From Thinopyrum elongatum (lineage: Eukaryota > Streptophyta > Magnoliopsida > Poales > Poaceae): a stretch of 64,000 bases of DNA. Below the pieces are notes generated by a model that saw only the letters and a program-made list of their open reading frames with translations, had not been told where the DNA came from and made no database searches. A program made the translations under genes and the position numbers. Shown in pieces: positions 1 to 13,328 of this stretch (position 1 is the stretch's first letter; each line of letters starts with the position of its first letter). The stretch spans positions 277,832,904-277,896,903 of the forward strand of contig CM022303.1 of the NCBI GenBank assembly GCA_011799875.1, read 5' to 3'.

Positions 1-271
1 TGTGGGCCCCTCGGGCATCGTCTCACGTTGATTCTTTTTCCCAAAAATCACAAATATTCCAAAATAAATCTTCGTAAATTTTTATCGTGTTTGGACTTCG
101 TTTGGTATGGATATTCTGTGAAAAAAACATGCAACAAATAGGAACTGGCACCGGGCACTGGATCAATATGTTAGTCCCAAAAATAATATAAAAAGTTGCC
201 AAAAGTATATGAAAGTTGTAGAATATTGGCATGAAACAATAAAAAATTATAGATATGACGGAGACGTATCA
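1..271 (-). mobile_element. Gypsy LTR fragment, cut by window edge
   Basis: This is the outer end of a minus-strand Gypsy LTR. Reading leftward from base 271 the complement begins TGATACGTCTCC, and the phrase GGGACTAAC is found as in the LTRs at 18899-20320, 29114-29402, 39242-40816 and 33300-33647. The rest of the element lies left of the window, so neither its TSD nor coding region can be judged. It is more diverged than the other copies, with several indels. Confidence 0.8.
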
Positions 272-1420
272 GTCTTCCACGGCTCCACCTAGTGGGTGTG
301 TTAGAGAGGGAGAGGGAGATGGTGTGTCCGACATGCCTCTATACATATATTTCAGTCAAAGAGACGCCTGAATACATAGTATATGTATGTGGAGGGGCGA
401 TATATGAGAAGAGAGGGGGAGGGATCATTTACGCAACATATCATAGACACGGATAGAGGGAAGAACTTTACGAGCGTATAAGCGCTAGGAAAGAGGGGGG
501 TGCATGTTGGAAGATGATGCGAGAGGCCAACTAGGCGAAGACAAGGAAGGAGCACAAGTGCGAGATCGATAATTAAAGAGAGGGGACGATAACGTGCGTG
601 GGCGCGCTTGTCTGGTCGATAGAAAAAGCGGAAGGCATGGATGATGAGACGGGGAGGGGCAATTAACGTGTGTGGTAGGCGGTCCTATGTAGAGAGGGTG
701 TGGTTTGGTTGATGTGTACGTGGGTAAAGAGGGGGAGACTTAACTAGAGATATAGATCGGACATTTTGTGTGGGGAAATAGCGAGAGACCTGACAACACA
801 TAGAGGGAAATCAATTGGTGCACATGCATGCATGTGTCAGAGATAAAGAACACCTGGAGTGACGAAGAGAGGGAGGGGTGTGTGACAAGAACATGTGTGC
901 ACGATGTAGAGGATGCAGAGTGGTGGGGAGTGTGTGTGCATATATTCATGCACAATAGGAAAGTTATTGGTATACAAGAAGGGAGGAGAAGTGTGTCTGT
1001 GCATGTAAAAGACTCATAGAGACGATAATCAGTATAAAAGTGGATTCAAATATTTGAATAAGAGCTCATGATGTTTGTAACTCATGCATGCATGAATATA
1101 ATGCAGATATGCATGGTGTGGTTTTGAATCAAACATGATATATACTATATTCACATCGAACAAGGCCAAATCGATTTGAATTTGCAATACCGATGGCAGG
1201 CATCATCTGACCACATTGCGCCCGTGCATGGAATTAACTATTCAAATTTGAGATAATGTGTGGCTTTCAAAGCTAACTTCTAAATGTTGTGTGTGTGGGC
1301 AGGGGGAATGCATTGTTGTGTGTGTTAAACACATTATACATATGAAAATAGGGTTTAGATTATTCCGAACATCTCGCTACCTAGACCAATGTACTGTGAT
1401 TTGAATTCAACATAAAATGG
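272..1420. other. Host segment left of the LARD, no gene seen
   Basis: The first 750 bases are purine-rich on the plus strand with many GAGAGGG runs and no convincing ORF. A perfect 16-bp palindrome CACATGCATGCATGTG lies near 819-834. From about 1030 the sequence turns AT-rich and carries a degenerate unit (GTGGATTCAAATATTTGAAT) that recurs across the LARD insertion point and near 17880. Bases 1416-1420 (AATGG) are the left TSD of the LARD. I do not recognise a family for this segment. Confidence 0.5.
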
Positions 1421-2969
1421 TGTGACACCCTGGTTTTCGCTCCCTGTTTTTTTCCTTCGAGAGATTTCACTCCCGTCTTTTTTCTCGGTGTTATCGGATT
1501 TCTCTAGCTCTTGGGTATATGAAGATGGTCATTTAGCCTTGCCTTTTCTATCCAACCAGAGATTCTCTCCAGTCCAACCTTGCCACCCGAGATCTATTCT
1601 CAAGACTTCGCCACCGAAACCCTACCTTCTGAGTTGCCGGAAGGGAAACCCTAATCTCTTCCGTTACAAAGGAACCCCAATTTCCTTTGATCTGTTGCCT
1701 TCCAAACTTTTCCCAGTGATCATCCTATCTTTGTAAACCCTGGATATGCAAAAATATTGCCAAGTCATTTGCAATATTTTTCATTTATAATTAATTCCTT
1801 TTTCTGCCAGTTAAGGGAATTAAGTCTAGGAAAATATCTATCCAACTCCAAAGTTCGTGAAAACTTGTGGAGATATTCTTTGTGATCATATTGAGCTCCC
1901 ACAAAAATATTGGCCATAATTAAATAGAGGAAATTGCATTTTCCTATTTAAAGCCAATATTGCATTTTGGGCATTTTCTAAAGGAACTACCATTTTGGTA
2001 GCCAGGAAAAATCCCAAATAAATTGTGGAGCTTCTCCTATCTATATATTCACCATTTCCATCAAGAACCCAAGTTCCACCCATTAAATTTTGAGCACAAC
2101 ACCAATTTGCAAATTCTGTCCAGTTGGGCAAATTGCAAAGGAAGTGCTTGAACCATTGATCCATTTGATCTAAAATTTTACATGGTGATTCACATTGCTA
2201 AATCACCCATGGAAACCAAAAACCAGCTCAATCCATCCATCCATACATCCACAACAATTTTCTCAAGTTTCTGGCCATTTCAAAGCTCTGTGAAGGAAGT
2301 ACCACTTTGGAATTTCCAAATGAGCTGAAACTTTACCAGCATCTTCATGCTTACAAATCATCACTCTCCACCAAAATTCAACTCATTTCATCAAGTCATT
2401 TGAGCACAGCTTCAAAATACCTTTTCTGGACCAAAATTTGCATTACACGGGAAGTATATGCAAATGAGGTCCAAATTGCTTCAAATTTTTCTAGCTTATA
2501 CTTCTTTCTACCAAATTGCAGTTTGACAACATACTAGTACCATTTACCAAGCCATTTCATCTCTGTAACTGCTGCAAGATCTTATCCAGGAACTATTTTG
2601 ACTCCCCTCGACCTCTCCAGACCCCACCTGGTCCATCCAATGATCCAGCTCATCTAATGGACCAGTGAAAAACATGTTTGACAAGGTGTGACGAGCAGAC
2701 GCGCTCCATAGCACATGGCACCCGTGGTGACCACGCAAGACCTAGCCAAAACAGAGCTCTGTGCAGTCTCCGGTCGATTCCCTTCCCTGTGCTCTCGCCG
2801 TCACCTTGTGCCGATGTCTGCGGCGAAGTACGGCATCCTAACCATCCCCAGCTGGCTCTGGAAGCTTGCTCGCTGGCCGGGCGTGCCGACAGGAGGTGCT
2901 CCGCTCGAGCGCTGCCACGACGTCGCCGTCTCGAAGCTCCGGCCAGCGTCCAGAGCTCCTCCCCGTGGC

Positions 2970-2977
2970 TATATATA
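2970..2977 (+). promoter_or_regulatory. LTR TATA box
   Basis: TATATATA in a GC-rich setting, with TATAAATA at the equivalent place in the other LTR (10460-10467). Transcription would be expected to start about 30 bases downstream, near 3005. This makes bases 1421-3000 the U3 part of the LTR. The functional assignment is inference from position and motif. Confidence 0.6.
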
Positions 2978-4212
2978 GCCGTCCCCGAGCCTCGCAAGCT
3001 GACACAACCTCTCCCCCTCCTCCTAAGCTCACCAGAGTGGCTCCTCCGCTCTCTGTCCGCCGCCGTTCGTCACGGCCTTGGCCTAAATTCGAGCTAACCG
3101 GAGCTCTCCTCGTCCCCCTCTCCCCACCAACACTTTCCCCTGAGCCCGTAGACCCTCCCCCACCCCTCGGTTAGTCACCGGAGCGCCTCAGACTACCGCC
3201 CCCAAGTCCGGCCACCACCCTCGTTCTCTGCCTCCGTGGTGCACCGCTGTTCCGCTCCTCCCTGCCGCTGGCTCTTCCTCTGGACGGATGCGGTGTAGCA
3301 CCAGGAACCCGCCGGTGGTCTCACCTTCGCCGGAGACGGTCGGAGATGTTTGGGGCCCTCGCCGGAGCTCGCCTCTGCTCGCGGCCGCAGCCAGTCCCCA
3401 CGGACACTCCCCGCCATCTCTGCTGCCCTCCCTCGTCGCGATCCTCCCCGACGTGCTCGCCGGAGGCCTCCGTCTGGTCGGAGGTGGCCGGAGCCGCCGA
3501 GCCCATCGCCGGCCGCACCCCTCCCCTGCCCCTCCTCTATTTCACGTGGGGACAGCAAGGGGATGAAGACGACGATCGAGCCAGGCAGGCCCCGCCACAC
3601 CTTGGCCCCACATGTCGGCGACCACAGCCGCCACGTCAGCGTAAGTGGAGACGCACTCCTCTGAATGCGCTTTCAAAACACTGAAAGCGTATTTCCTTAT
3701 ACTGCGGGTAAGTTCGCGTTTTCTTTTCCAGAAAACGTACTATGCCCGAAGGCACTTTCGGTTCAGCCCCCCCCCCTCCCCAGGGGCCTATCTATGAATT
3801 TAAGTTTTACAGATTGGTCCCTAGACTTCAAACCCTTACAACTTTTCACTCGTAGCTCCGATTCAGGTGAATCCAACGCCCACATCTTCGTCTCGTCGAG
3901 CCCGTTCTTGTGGTATCATTTTCACAAGGTGGTCACACAGTGGAAATGACCATTTTGCCCTTGCCCTTCGTTCAGGCTATCCGAGAGAGAATCTTTTTCG
4001 GTGGATTTTCCTGCGAGGCTACCGCAGTCTTTCCCGGAATATTTCTTCGACCCTAGGCAAGCCGACCATCTGATATATGCCCTAAAGCATTGCTCTGTGA
4101 TATTTCTTGCATGCTTAAATTAATATGCTGATGCTTGTGTGTGTGATGGTGAGCTGTATGTGACTCTGACGAACCCTTGCTTGCACTTTCTTCGGTGACG
4201 GCACCACGCCTG

Positions 4213-4440
4213 TGTTCTGAGCTGTTTCCGGCCGTCCGGGGTGGATGCCGACTTTTATTTCTCTTATCAGCAACTATCCGTGTTCTGAGCTGCTTTTCGG
4301 CCGTCTCGGGCAGCTGTTGAATTTCTTTCCGTAGCAGTGACCCTATGCTCTGAGCTGTTTTTCAGCCGTCTTAGGGAACTGCTACATTCTTCTTATCAAC
4401 ATCGTCTCATGTTCTGAGCTGCTTTCCAGCCGTCTTGGGC
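4213..4440 (+). repeat. Four tandem repeats in LARD LTR
   Basis: The unit begins TGTTCTGAGCTGCTTTTCGG and recurs at about 4213, 4281, 4346 and 4410, spaced 64-68 bases. The same array occurs in the 3' LTR (from about 11704), where the nested solo LTR splits it between the second and third units. Confidence 0.85.
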
Positions 4441-5917
4441 CGGGGTTGAGTTATTCCGGTAATGTCCCAGATCTGAGTTGTAAAGACCATTCTGGTGGCT
4501 ACTGGTTTCTTTGTTGGTTTTATGCGAGGGTTCCGATGGTCGTCACTTACAGCTAGAAGTTGTAACGTGATAATTTGCCATTTAAATCTTGCTTCACTAA
4601 TGACTCATTGTGATGTTATAAGGAGATAGATTATTATGATTCCATAGTTGTTACCACATACATAGTTGCCACCATGTTAAGTTATTCATGATGAACAACT
4701 ATGCTTGCTAAGTAATGGCTAAAGCTAAAATTAGTCGGTTGATTTTGAGTCACCTGTCCGGGCTTATTCGTGCAACCACATTTGCCGGTATGGGACGGCC
4801 TTGACTTGGTCTGATCGCATGCTCTTTCACTGGTACCACCCGACAGGGAAGGTTATGCATGCGCGCTACCCTGGCCCGGTAGGCGGCGATAACTTTGTGA
4901 GCCCAGTTGGTTGTTTGCGCGCAGTCCCCATTTGGGACAGTTGTTTGGCCACGATGGTGGCAGGTGTCAGGAGTGACACAGGGCCACCCAGGGCTTGACT
5001 CCGGGGGAGGATGATTGCCGGTGGTACGATGGGAGAGTCACGGGTTAGGCGGGTTTCGTTGGAGCAACGCTGGTCCACCCGAATGGGATCATGAGGTCAG
5101 GTGCTCCATGGTGTGGGTAAAGTGCGCAACCCCTGCAGAGTGTAAAATCTATTCGAATAGCCGTGTCCACGGTATTGGATAGCCCGTCCAGACCTCACTA
5201 GGTGGTCAACCGTAATACTAATAATAATGATGGAAGAACCCATCTTGTGTAGACATCAGATGATGTCAGGGATATGATATGTTAGCCATGGGATGGCTAT
5301 GAAAGAAGTGGTCGGATAACCGAAAGACTCGGATTGGATTTGGTTCAACGTCGGATTGGATCATGAGAATGTCTGGAGTATGGATTATTTGCTGGATATG
5401 CTTTGCTTTACTACATTTACTTCAGTAGTTAGCATGCTAAATAACCCTGGTATGACATGATAATCAATATTGCTACCTATTTACGCCATGTCATGATAAT
5501 TAATGATGCTCTAATGATTAATGCATGCTTGAATGCCATGGATTACTTTGCTTAGGTGTATATGTTGGTTTGGTTTGCTTGTGAGTACATTCAAAAGTAC
5601 TCAGCGGCCTTCAATGTGGCCAGGTTCACATAAGGATCCGTCATCCGTCGATGAGGAGCCGAAGCGTTCGTGGGCTAGGAGCGTAACCCAGTCAGATCCC
5701 TGTGGATTGGAGCCGCACCAGGACCATGCTGCACTAGATAGAGCTTTTCCGCTGCTAGCACCTTTGTAATATTTCATGTAAGACCTATATATCCATTAAT
5801 AGAAATGCCTGTGTTCATGATACTTGTTGTAAGCGCGCATGCCAGAGTGATTTCCTGGGATGGTATGCGTGGCGACCGTCTGGCTACAGTGGTAATCAGG
5901 CGGAGCGCCACAACGGA

Positions 5918-5929
5918 TGGTATCAGAGC
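5918..5929 (+). promoter_or_regulatory. Primer-binding site, initiator Met-tRNA
   Basis: TGGTATCAGAGC, the classic complement of the 3' end of plant initiator tRNA-Met, five bases after the LTR end. It sets the element's orientation as plus strand and confirms the LTR boundary. Confidence 0.95.
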
Positions 5930-7352
5930 AGCCTGGTTGACTGTAGGTTACCCCTAGCTGGCCTTCATTGTCTTGTGCTCAGTAGAAAGCCCAGATGGAT
6001 TTCAGCCATCTTTGCCAAGCTGGCACGGCTACTATTGATCATAAGGCAACCCCATAGGTTTTGGCTCCATCAGACCCCAACTCTCGTGGCCTTTGCCTCT
6101 GGTACGAAATATCCACACCAGGCAACGACCCGTGAGCCCTGAAACCCCTAGGTAAACTAGATATCCTTACCCTGCTTGCTAACCATGGCATTTCTCTTCT
6201 TAACTCTAGTTTCCTTTGGGGAGCGCATATAAATTCCATCTCTCCCCAACAACCTTAGAATCGTTGACTAAGCCATTTTGGCTATGGTCGTGCGTCAAGA
6301 GTGTGATGTTCCCCAAGGAAGTAGTAGGAGCTTGACACCAGTGCTACCAGGAGCATTGTGTGGTTTCTCTTCTAAATCCTTAGAGGTACATCGAGAGCGC
6401 TATACAAGTTATACTAGTGAATCTTCGACCACGTGTGTAAGGTCCGCAAAAATTTGAGCTTTATTTGCTTTTTGGTTTTCGCGGTTCTTGTTTCTTTTGT
6501 CGGTTCCGATTCTTCGCTTTGACTGGATCCATCCGCAAGGGCTGAAGATCAGCATGCAACTGGGATAATACCCAATAATCCCAATTCAGCAAGAGTCAAG
6601 ACAAGCCAACTGCCAAGCATTTAGAATGGCAACACCGGATCTGTCAAGAATGAAGACTGGGTCAGAAGCAGAATCTATGTGCAACAGACAAGGTTAGAAT
6701 ATACCTGAGAGAGAGTCTGCCTCAGAACAGATCATACCTAAGGAGCAGTCAGATGAGTTATTAGGAATGGACACCAGCAAGGACAAATTATTCTGCCCAT
6801 GATATAAGGATTTTTCAGTCAATGGGGTGAACCTTGAGTCATTTCTCAACGGACTCAGGAATCATTTATTACCCACCGGAGACATATTTCAGGAATGTGA
6901 ATGTGCCAAGAACAGCAACAGAACTTCGGTGCGTTGATACAAATTGCAAGGTAAACCTTGAAGTTCACCGGCACATATACAAATTTCCGGGCACTATGAA
7001 CAAGTTTTGCGAGAAATATGGATGCATTCACGGCTGACCAGAATCAATGAGAACTTCACATGCTGGAAAGCTCAACTGAACCGAATGGAATGATCCGCCA
7101 ACTGCTTATTATCAACACTTGGTTTGAATGCAAAGGGTATTCCGAATTAATTAACAACGTGAGCTCTGCATCAGTTGTACCACCTTTACAGCAGCAATGA
7201 TCAGACCAGCAGAAGACAAGCGATGTGTTTGACCATCGGAATATCTTCAGACATGGTATGGCCTATACCAAGTTTGGCTCCGCTATGGGTAAAATTCCAG
7301 ATACTTTGGAAAGAAGCCAGAATCGGCCATAGATCCGAATGCGTACACCGTG

Positions 7353-7655
7353 AAGGGCTTCTGGTATAAGGAACCCAACCTTCCTCCGCAAGCTTCCGGG
7401 AGAAGCTTACGACGCAAGACTGCCAATCTTCCTCGGTACGCTACTTGGTGAGGAAAAATCTTCTGGGATACAGCACCCCCATTTTCCACAGCGTGCTACC
7501 GCGAAAAACTTTCGGCATAAGGCACCTGACCTTCCGCAGCAAGACACATGATGGAAAAGCTTCTGAGGTACGATACCCAGCCCTCTTCAGCACGCTACCT
7601 TAGCAAAAGCTTTGAGCATAAGGAATTCAGCCTTCTTCAACACGCCATCGTGCCT
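7353..7655 (+). repeat. Six-unit 50-51 bp minisatellite
   Basis: Units start at about 7353, 7403, 7454, 7504, 7555 and 7605. Each opens with A-rich AAAAGCTT-like bases, then GGTATAAGG-like, CCTTC-like and CGCTACC-like blocks. Units are roughly 60-70% alike. Fifty-one bases equal 17 codons, and one plus-strand frame is open through several units before stops appear in the last two. I read it as a relic of a repetitive protein-coding stretch; that is inference. Confidence 0.75.
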
Positions 7656-8897
7656 ACAACAAGCTTGTCAGGAGCACGAACTAGTCCAGACACAACTGTC
7701 TGCCTCAGAACTCGGTGATTATGAAAGGATTTATCCTACCTCTGCATATTTTGTGAGCATGCAGTCCAGTGGATCAGTTCATGCAAGCCACTCGTACACG
7801 GGAATGACTGTGTTCAGAGAAACATTGGGCCCATTTTGGAAACAATAATATGAGCACAGCAACCCCTACGAGGTATGCAAGAGTAAGTTGTGAGAACAAG
7901 CCCGACAAACCGGGAAAACAATCAATAAGCTGTGTTGGCAGGACATGACAAGTCCATCAAAGGAATCTGCAAGAACAAAGAAGTTGTGGACAAACAACTT
8001 TAGTGACGGTTAACAGGATACAGCTTCATGGACAGAGTGGTATTACCAATCCTCGTCAGACTCTCGCATATACGGCCACAACAATGCAGCCAGAATGTCA
8101 TACTCATCATGTATATGGGCCATCAACCAAGATAAAGAGGCTATACTCCAAAAGATACACCGGATGCTAGCGATACTATGTTCAGCTCAGTGGTCATAGC
8201 AAGGACTACAGAAGCTATATATGACAGAACCATTTCCACGAGCAACAAAGTTTGAAACCAGACATTCAGATAGAATGGCTCAAAGCACGTCAGCACTAAC
8301 AGCTCGAAGACATCATGGCATCATTGGAATAAGAGATTACTGTCTATGATTACTTTGTGATCATGCCTGACATTTCAGTTGAGGGTATAGCAGCAATAGC
8401 TCGGTTATGTTGTTCCTTGGATTGTGGATTCCTTAAGGACAAAGTCAGAGTGCCTGAGATAGAAGGAAACATCAGTATGGAACCCACAGCCAGATTGAGC
8501 ATTCTGACACGGCAAAAAGAAACCCACCCCTAGCCATTCGCGGCCATACGAGCACGTGAGCCTGGTACCAGGAAAGGATGTCTTGCCCATGACTGTCAAG
8601 ATACGAAGTATCAAACAAAACCGAAGCAGTTACTTCCAGGCCATGGAAATTGAGCCGTCTGTTGGTATTACCCGCTACTCCACCCAGCAACACCACTATC
8701 CGGATGAAAGGTACACCTGACAGGAAAGAGAAGGATTCAAGGAAACTGTGTGCAAAGACAACATATGGTCCATCAGAAGAGGCAGTTAAAAGGCCAGTGA
8801 ACCAACGAAGACAAGACCGCTGATAGATCCAAGTCGCACACAGCTAAGTCGCCCTTCCCCGGGAGGTAAGCCTGGAAATCTCGAGGACAAGATTTTC

Positions 8898-8913
8898 TTT
8901 AGGGGGGTAGGTT
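8898..8913 (+). promoter_or_regulatory. Polypurine tract of the LARD
   Basis: TTTAGGGGGGTAGGTT lies immediately before the 3' LTR start TGTGACACC. This G-rich tract is the expected plus-strand primer for reverse transcription. Confidence 0.85.
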
Positions 8914-10459
8914 TGTGACACCTTGGATTTCGCTCCCTTTTTTTCCTTCGCGGGATTTCACTCCCGTCTTTTTTCTCGGTGTTATCGGATTTCTCTAGCT
9001 CTTGGGTATATGAAGATGGTCATTTAGCCTTGATTTTTCTATCCAACCGGAGATTCTCTCTAGTCCAACCTTGCCACCCGAGATCTATTCTCAAGACTTT
9101 GCCACCGAAACCCGACCTTCCGAGTTGCCGGAAGGGAAACCCTAATCTCTTCCGTTACAAAGGAACCCCAATTTCCTTTGATCTGTTACCTTCCAAACTT
9201 TTCCCAGTGATCATCCTATCTTTGCAAACCCTGGATATGCAAAAATATTGCCAAGTCATTTGCAATATTTTTCATTTATAATTAATTCCTTTTTCTGCCA
9301 GTTAAGGGAATTAAATCTAGGAAAATATCTATCCATCTCCAAAGTTCATGAAGACTTGTGGAGATATTCTTTGTGATCATATTGAGCTCCCATAAAAATA
9401 TTGGCCATAATTAAATAGGGGAAATTGCATTTTCCTATTTAAAGCCAATATTGCATTTTGGGCATTTTCTAAAGGAACTACCATTTTGGTAGCCAGGAAA
9501 ATCCCAAATAAATTGTGGAGCTTCTACTATCTATATATTCACCATTTCCATCAAGAACGCAAGTTCCACCCATTAAATTTTGAGCACAACACCAATTTGC
9601 AAATTCTGTCCAGTTGGGCAAATTGCAAAGGAAGTGCTTGAACCATTGATCCATTTGATCTGAAATTTTACATGGTGATTCACATTGCTAAATCACCCAT
9701 GGAAACCAAAAACCAGCTCAATCCATCCATCCATTCATCCACAGTAATTTTCTCAAGTTTCTGGACATTTCAAAGCTCTGTGAAGGAAGTACCACTTTGG
9801 AATTTCCAAATGAGCTGAAACTTTACCAGCATCTTCATGCTTACAAATCATCACTCTCCACCAAAATTCAACTCATTTCATCAAGTCATTTGAGCACAGC
9901 TTCAAAATCCATTTTCTGGACCAAAATTTGCATTACACAGGAAGTATATGCAAATGAGGTCCAAATTGCTTCAAGTTTTTCCAGCTTATACTTCTTTCTA
10001 CCAAATTTCAGTTTGACAACATACTAGTCCCATTTACCAAGCCATTTCATCTCTGTAACTGCTGCAAGATCTTATCCAGGAACTATTTTCACTCCCCTCG
10101 ACCTCTCCAGACCCCACCTGGTCCATCCAATGATCCAGCTCATCTAATGAACCAGTGAAAAACATGTTTGACAAGGTGTGACGAGCAGACGCGCTCCATA
10201 GCACGTGGCACCTGTGGTGACCACGCAAGACCTAGCCAAAATAGAGCTCTGCGCAGTCTCCGGTCGATTCCCTCCCCTGTGCTCTCGCCGGCGCCTTGTG
10301 CCGATGTCTGTGTTGACGTACGGCATCCTATCCATCCCCAGCTGGCTCTGGAAGCTGGCCTGTTGGCTAGGCATGCCGACAGGAGGTGCTCCGCTCGAGC
10401 GCTGCCACGACGTCGCCGTCTCGAAGCTCCGACCGGCGTCCAGAGCTCCTCCCCGCGGC

Positions 10460-10467
10460 TATAAATA
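10460..10467 (+). promoter_or_regulatory. LTR TATA box in the 3' LTR
   Basis: TATAAATA at the position equivalent to 2970-2977, with matching GC-rich flanks. It would fire outward into the nested solo LTR and the rest of the 3' LTR if active. Confidence 0.55.
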
Positions 10468-12487
10468 GCCGTCCCCGAGCCACGCAAGCTGACACAACCT
10501 CTCCCCCTCCTCCTAAGCTCACCGGAGTGGCTCCTCCGCTCTCTGTTCGCCGCCGTTCGCCGCGTCCGCCACGGCCTCGGCCTAAATTCGACCTAACCGG
10601 AGCTCTCCTCGTCCCCCTCTCCCCACCATCACTTTCCCGTGAGCCCGTAGACCCTCCCCCACTCCTCGGTTAGTCACCGAAGAGCCTCAGACCGCCGCCC
10701 CCAAGTCTGGCCGCCGCCCTCGTTCTCTGCCTCCGTGGTGCACCATTGTTCCGCTCCTCCCTGGCGCTGGCTCTTCCTCTGGACGGATGCGGTGTAGCAC
10801 CAGGAACCCGCCGGTGGTCTCACCTTCGTCGGAGACGGTCGGAGACGTTCGGGGCCCTCGCCGGAGCTCGCCTCTGCTCGCGGCCACAACCAGTCCCCAC
10901 GGCCACTCCCCGCCATCTCTGCTGCCCTCCCTCGTCGCGGTCCTCCACGGCGAGCTCGCTGGAGGCCTTTGTCTGGTCGGAGGTGGCCGGAGCCGCCGAG
11001 CCCGTCACCGGCCGCACCCCTCCCCTGCCCCTCCTCTGTTTCACGAGGGGACAGCGAGGGGATGAAGACGACGATCCAGCCAGGCAGGCCCCGCCACCCC
11101 TCGGCCCCACATGTCGGTGACCATAGCCGCCACGTCAGCGTAAGTGGAGACGCACTCCTCTGAATGCGCTTTCAAAACACTGAAAGCGTATTTTCTTATA
11201 CTGCGGGTAAGTTCGCGTTTTCTTTTCCAGAAAACATACTATGCCCGAAGGCGCTTTCGGTTCAGCCCCCCCCCCAGGGGCCTGTCTGTGAATTTAAGTT
11301 TTATAGATTGGTCCCTAGACTTCAAACCCTTATAGCTTTTCACTCGTAGCTCCGATTCAGGTGAATCCAACGCCCACATCTTCGTCTCGTCGACCCGTTC
11401 TTGTGGTATCATTTTCACAAGGTGGTCACATAGTGGAAATGACCATTTTGCCCTTGCCCTTCATTCAGCCCCTCCAAGAGGGAATCTTTTCCGGCGGATT
11501 TTCCTACGAGGCTACCGCACTCTTTCTCGGAGTATTTCTTCGACCCCAGGCAAGCCGACCATCTGATATATGCCCTAAAGCATTGTTCTATGATATTTCT
11601 TGCATGCTTAAATTAATATGCTGATGCTTGTGTGTGATGGTGAGCTATATGTGACTTTGACGAACCCTTGCTTGCACTTTCTTTGGTGACGGCACCACGC
11701 CTGTGTTCTGAGCTGTTTCCGGCCGTCTGGGGTGGATGCCGACTTTTATTTCTCTTATCAGCAACTGTCCGTGTTCTGAGCTGCTTTTCGGCCCTCTAGG
11801 GCAGCTATTGAATTTCTTTCCGTAGCAGTGACCCTATTGTGACGCCCCCGGCTCAATCGTGCACTAATCATACACGCAAATGCACACGATCAAGCCTAAG
11901 GACTCACGGGAAGATATCACAACACAACTCTAAAACATAAATAAAGTCATACAAGCTTTATATTACAAGCCAGGGGCCTCGAGGGCTCGAATACAAAAGC
12001 TCGCATACAAGCATCAGCGGAAGCATCAGATATCTGAGCACAGATATGAAACAGAAACAGAAAGGCCTTTAGAAAGGCGGGGCAAAATAAAACACTACGA
12101 TCGAAAGGCGTAGGCCTCCTGCCTGGGACCCTCCGATCCTACTCCTGGTCGTCAGTCAACTCGTAATAGTATCCATCCTCAGGGTAGTAGTAGTAGTCGA
12201 TCGACGAGGCATCTATCTCAGGGGGCTCCGTCCTCTGGTCACGACAAACTGATATGGGGAGAAAAGGGAAAACAAAGCAACCGTGAGTACTCAGAAGTAC
12301 TCAGCAAGCAAGGATCTACACTACATATGGAACATTTTCAAAGGGAGGTTGTATATGTGGACTGGGCTGCAGAAATGCCAGAATAGAGAGGAGGCCTAGT
12401 CCTATCGAAGACTAGCATCTTCAGGGGTCTTGCAGCAATAGAAGAGAGTAGAACAGTACAACATAATGTAGCAGTATCATTAAGTCT

Positions 12488-12609
12488 CAACCTCACCCAG
12501 AGATCCTTTCTCGACTCCCTGCGAGAAAGCAATCCCAGAGCCATACAGTCATCAACCTCGTCCTGAGATCCCTTCTCGACTCCCTGCGAGAAGCAATCCC
12601 AGAGCCATA
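12488..12609 (+). repeat. Tandem duplication in the solo LTR
   Basis: Two units at about 12488-12545 and 12553-12609 share GAGATCC, then TTCTCGACTCCCTGCGAGAA and AATCCCAGAGCCATA. The shared core contains the small hairpin TTCTCG...CGAGAA. Confidence 0.85.
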
Positions 12610-13328
12610 GTATCCAAGTATCCAGTTCTAAATTGAATCAATCAGGATACAACTCCGAGTGTCCTTTACCGTAGGACCGGCTATCGATAGAAGTGTTCTT
12701 CCCTGCAGGGGTGCACCAACTTACCCAACACGCACGATTAACTCCGGCCGGACACACTTTCCTGGGTCATGCCCGGCCTCGGCCAAACGATACACCGCAG
12801 CCCTACCTAAAGCTCAGCAGAGAGGTCCCCGCCGGTCTACATCCTAAGCACTCAGGGGTCTTGGGCCATCGCCCTGTGCACTCCGGGTCGTTGTGTGCAG
12901 GGTGGATACCAGCACCGCCTCGGAGGGTCGGTACGATCCGACCGTGCCACAATGCTGAACTAGACGTCTGACAGAACTGTCGGCTGATGCTACGATGCAG
13001 AACGCCCATACTATGCCCACGTGATGGTTAGTGCTATCAGGCCAGAGGCCTGCTCGGATCAAATATCCAAATCGTTAGTACCTTGGGCTTGTGGTAACGA
13101 GCAGAGACTCACGAAAGATGTGACCCCATCGCCCCGTCTCGAGGACTTGCTGCAAGGGTTAAGAATGCCTGGCCGCGCCTCGTATTCATCACTCAGGCAC
13201 CATACAGGCACCCGTCTTCACAACACTCACCTCTCAGGCGCACGCGGGTACCCCTCAGGGTCGACCCGCCTATCCAAGTAACAGTGTAAAGTCCAAGTAT
13301 CCGTGTGTCCATAACATCAGGGGAATCT

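Larger units (their letters stand above)
1421..5912 (+). repeat. 5' LTR of the LARD
   Basis: 4492 bp starting TGTGACACCC and ending GCGCCACA directly before the PBS. The first 1.2 kb is AT-rich, 2680-3660 is strongly GC-rich with gene-like composition and a TATA box, and 4140-4470 holds four imperfect tandem repeats. Open frames in the GC-rich part exist on both strands but overlap one another and are not kept intact between the two LTRs, so I do not call them genes. Confidence 0.9.
5913..8913 (+). mobile_element. LARD internal domain, non-coding
   Basis: 3001 bp between PBS and PPT. No ORF exceeds about 100 codons and I see no Gag zinc knuckle, protease, RT or integrase motif. It contains a 50-51 bp minisatellite (7353-7655) whose period of 17 codons suggests descent from coding sequence. 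The rest is mixed-composition DNA with scattered stops in all frames. Confidence 0.8.

Noticed and set aside
819..834. Perfect palindrome CACATGCATGCATGTG
   Set aside because: ATGCAT-type runs are frequent in plant intergenic DNA, and the copy has no partner or context.
2650..3684. Several ORFs of 90-139 codons in the GC-rich part of the LARD LTR
   Set aside because: They overlap on both strands and change length between the two LTRs through frameshifts, as expected for composition-driven openness. No domain is recognisable.
10140..11163. ORFs in the corresponding part of the 3' LTR
   Set aside because: Same reasoning as for the 5' LTR copy; they are not conserved as protein.
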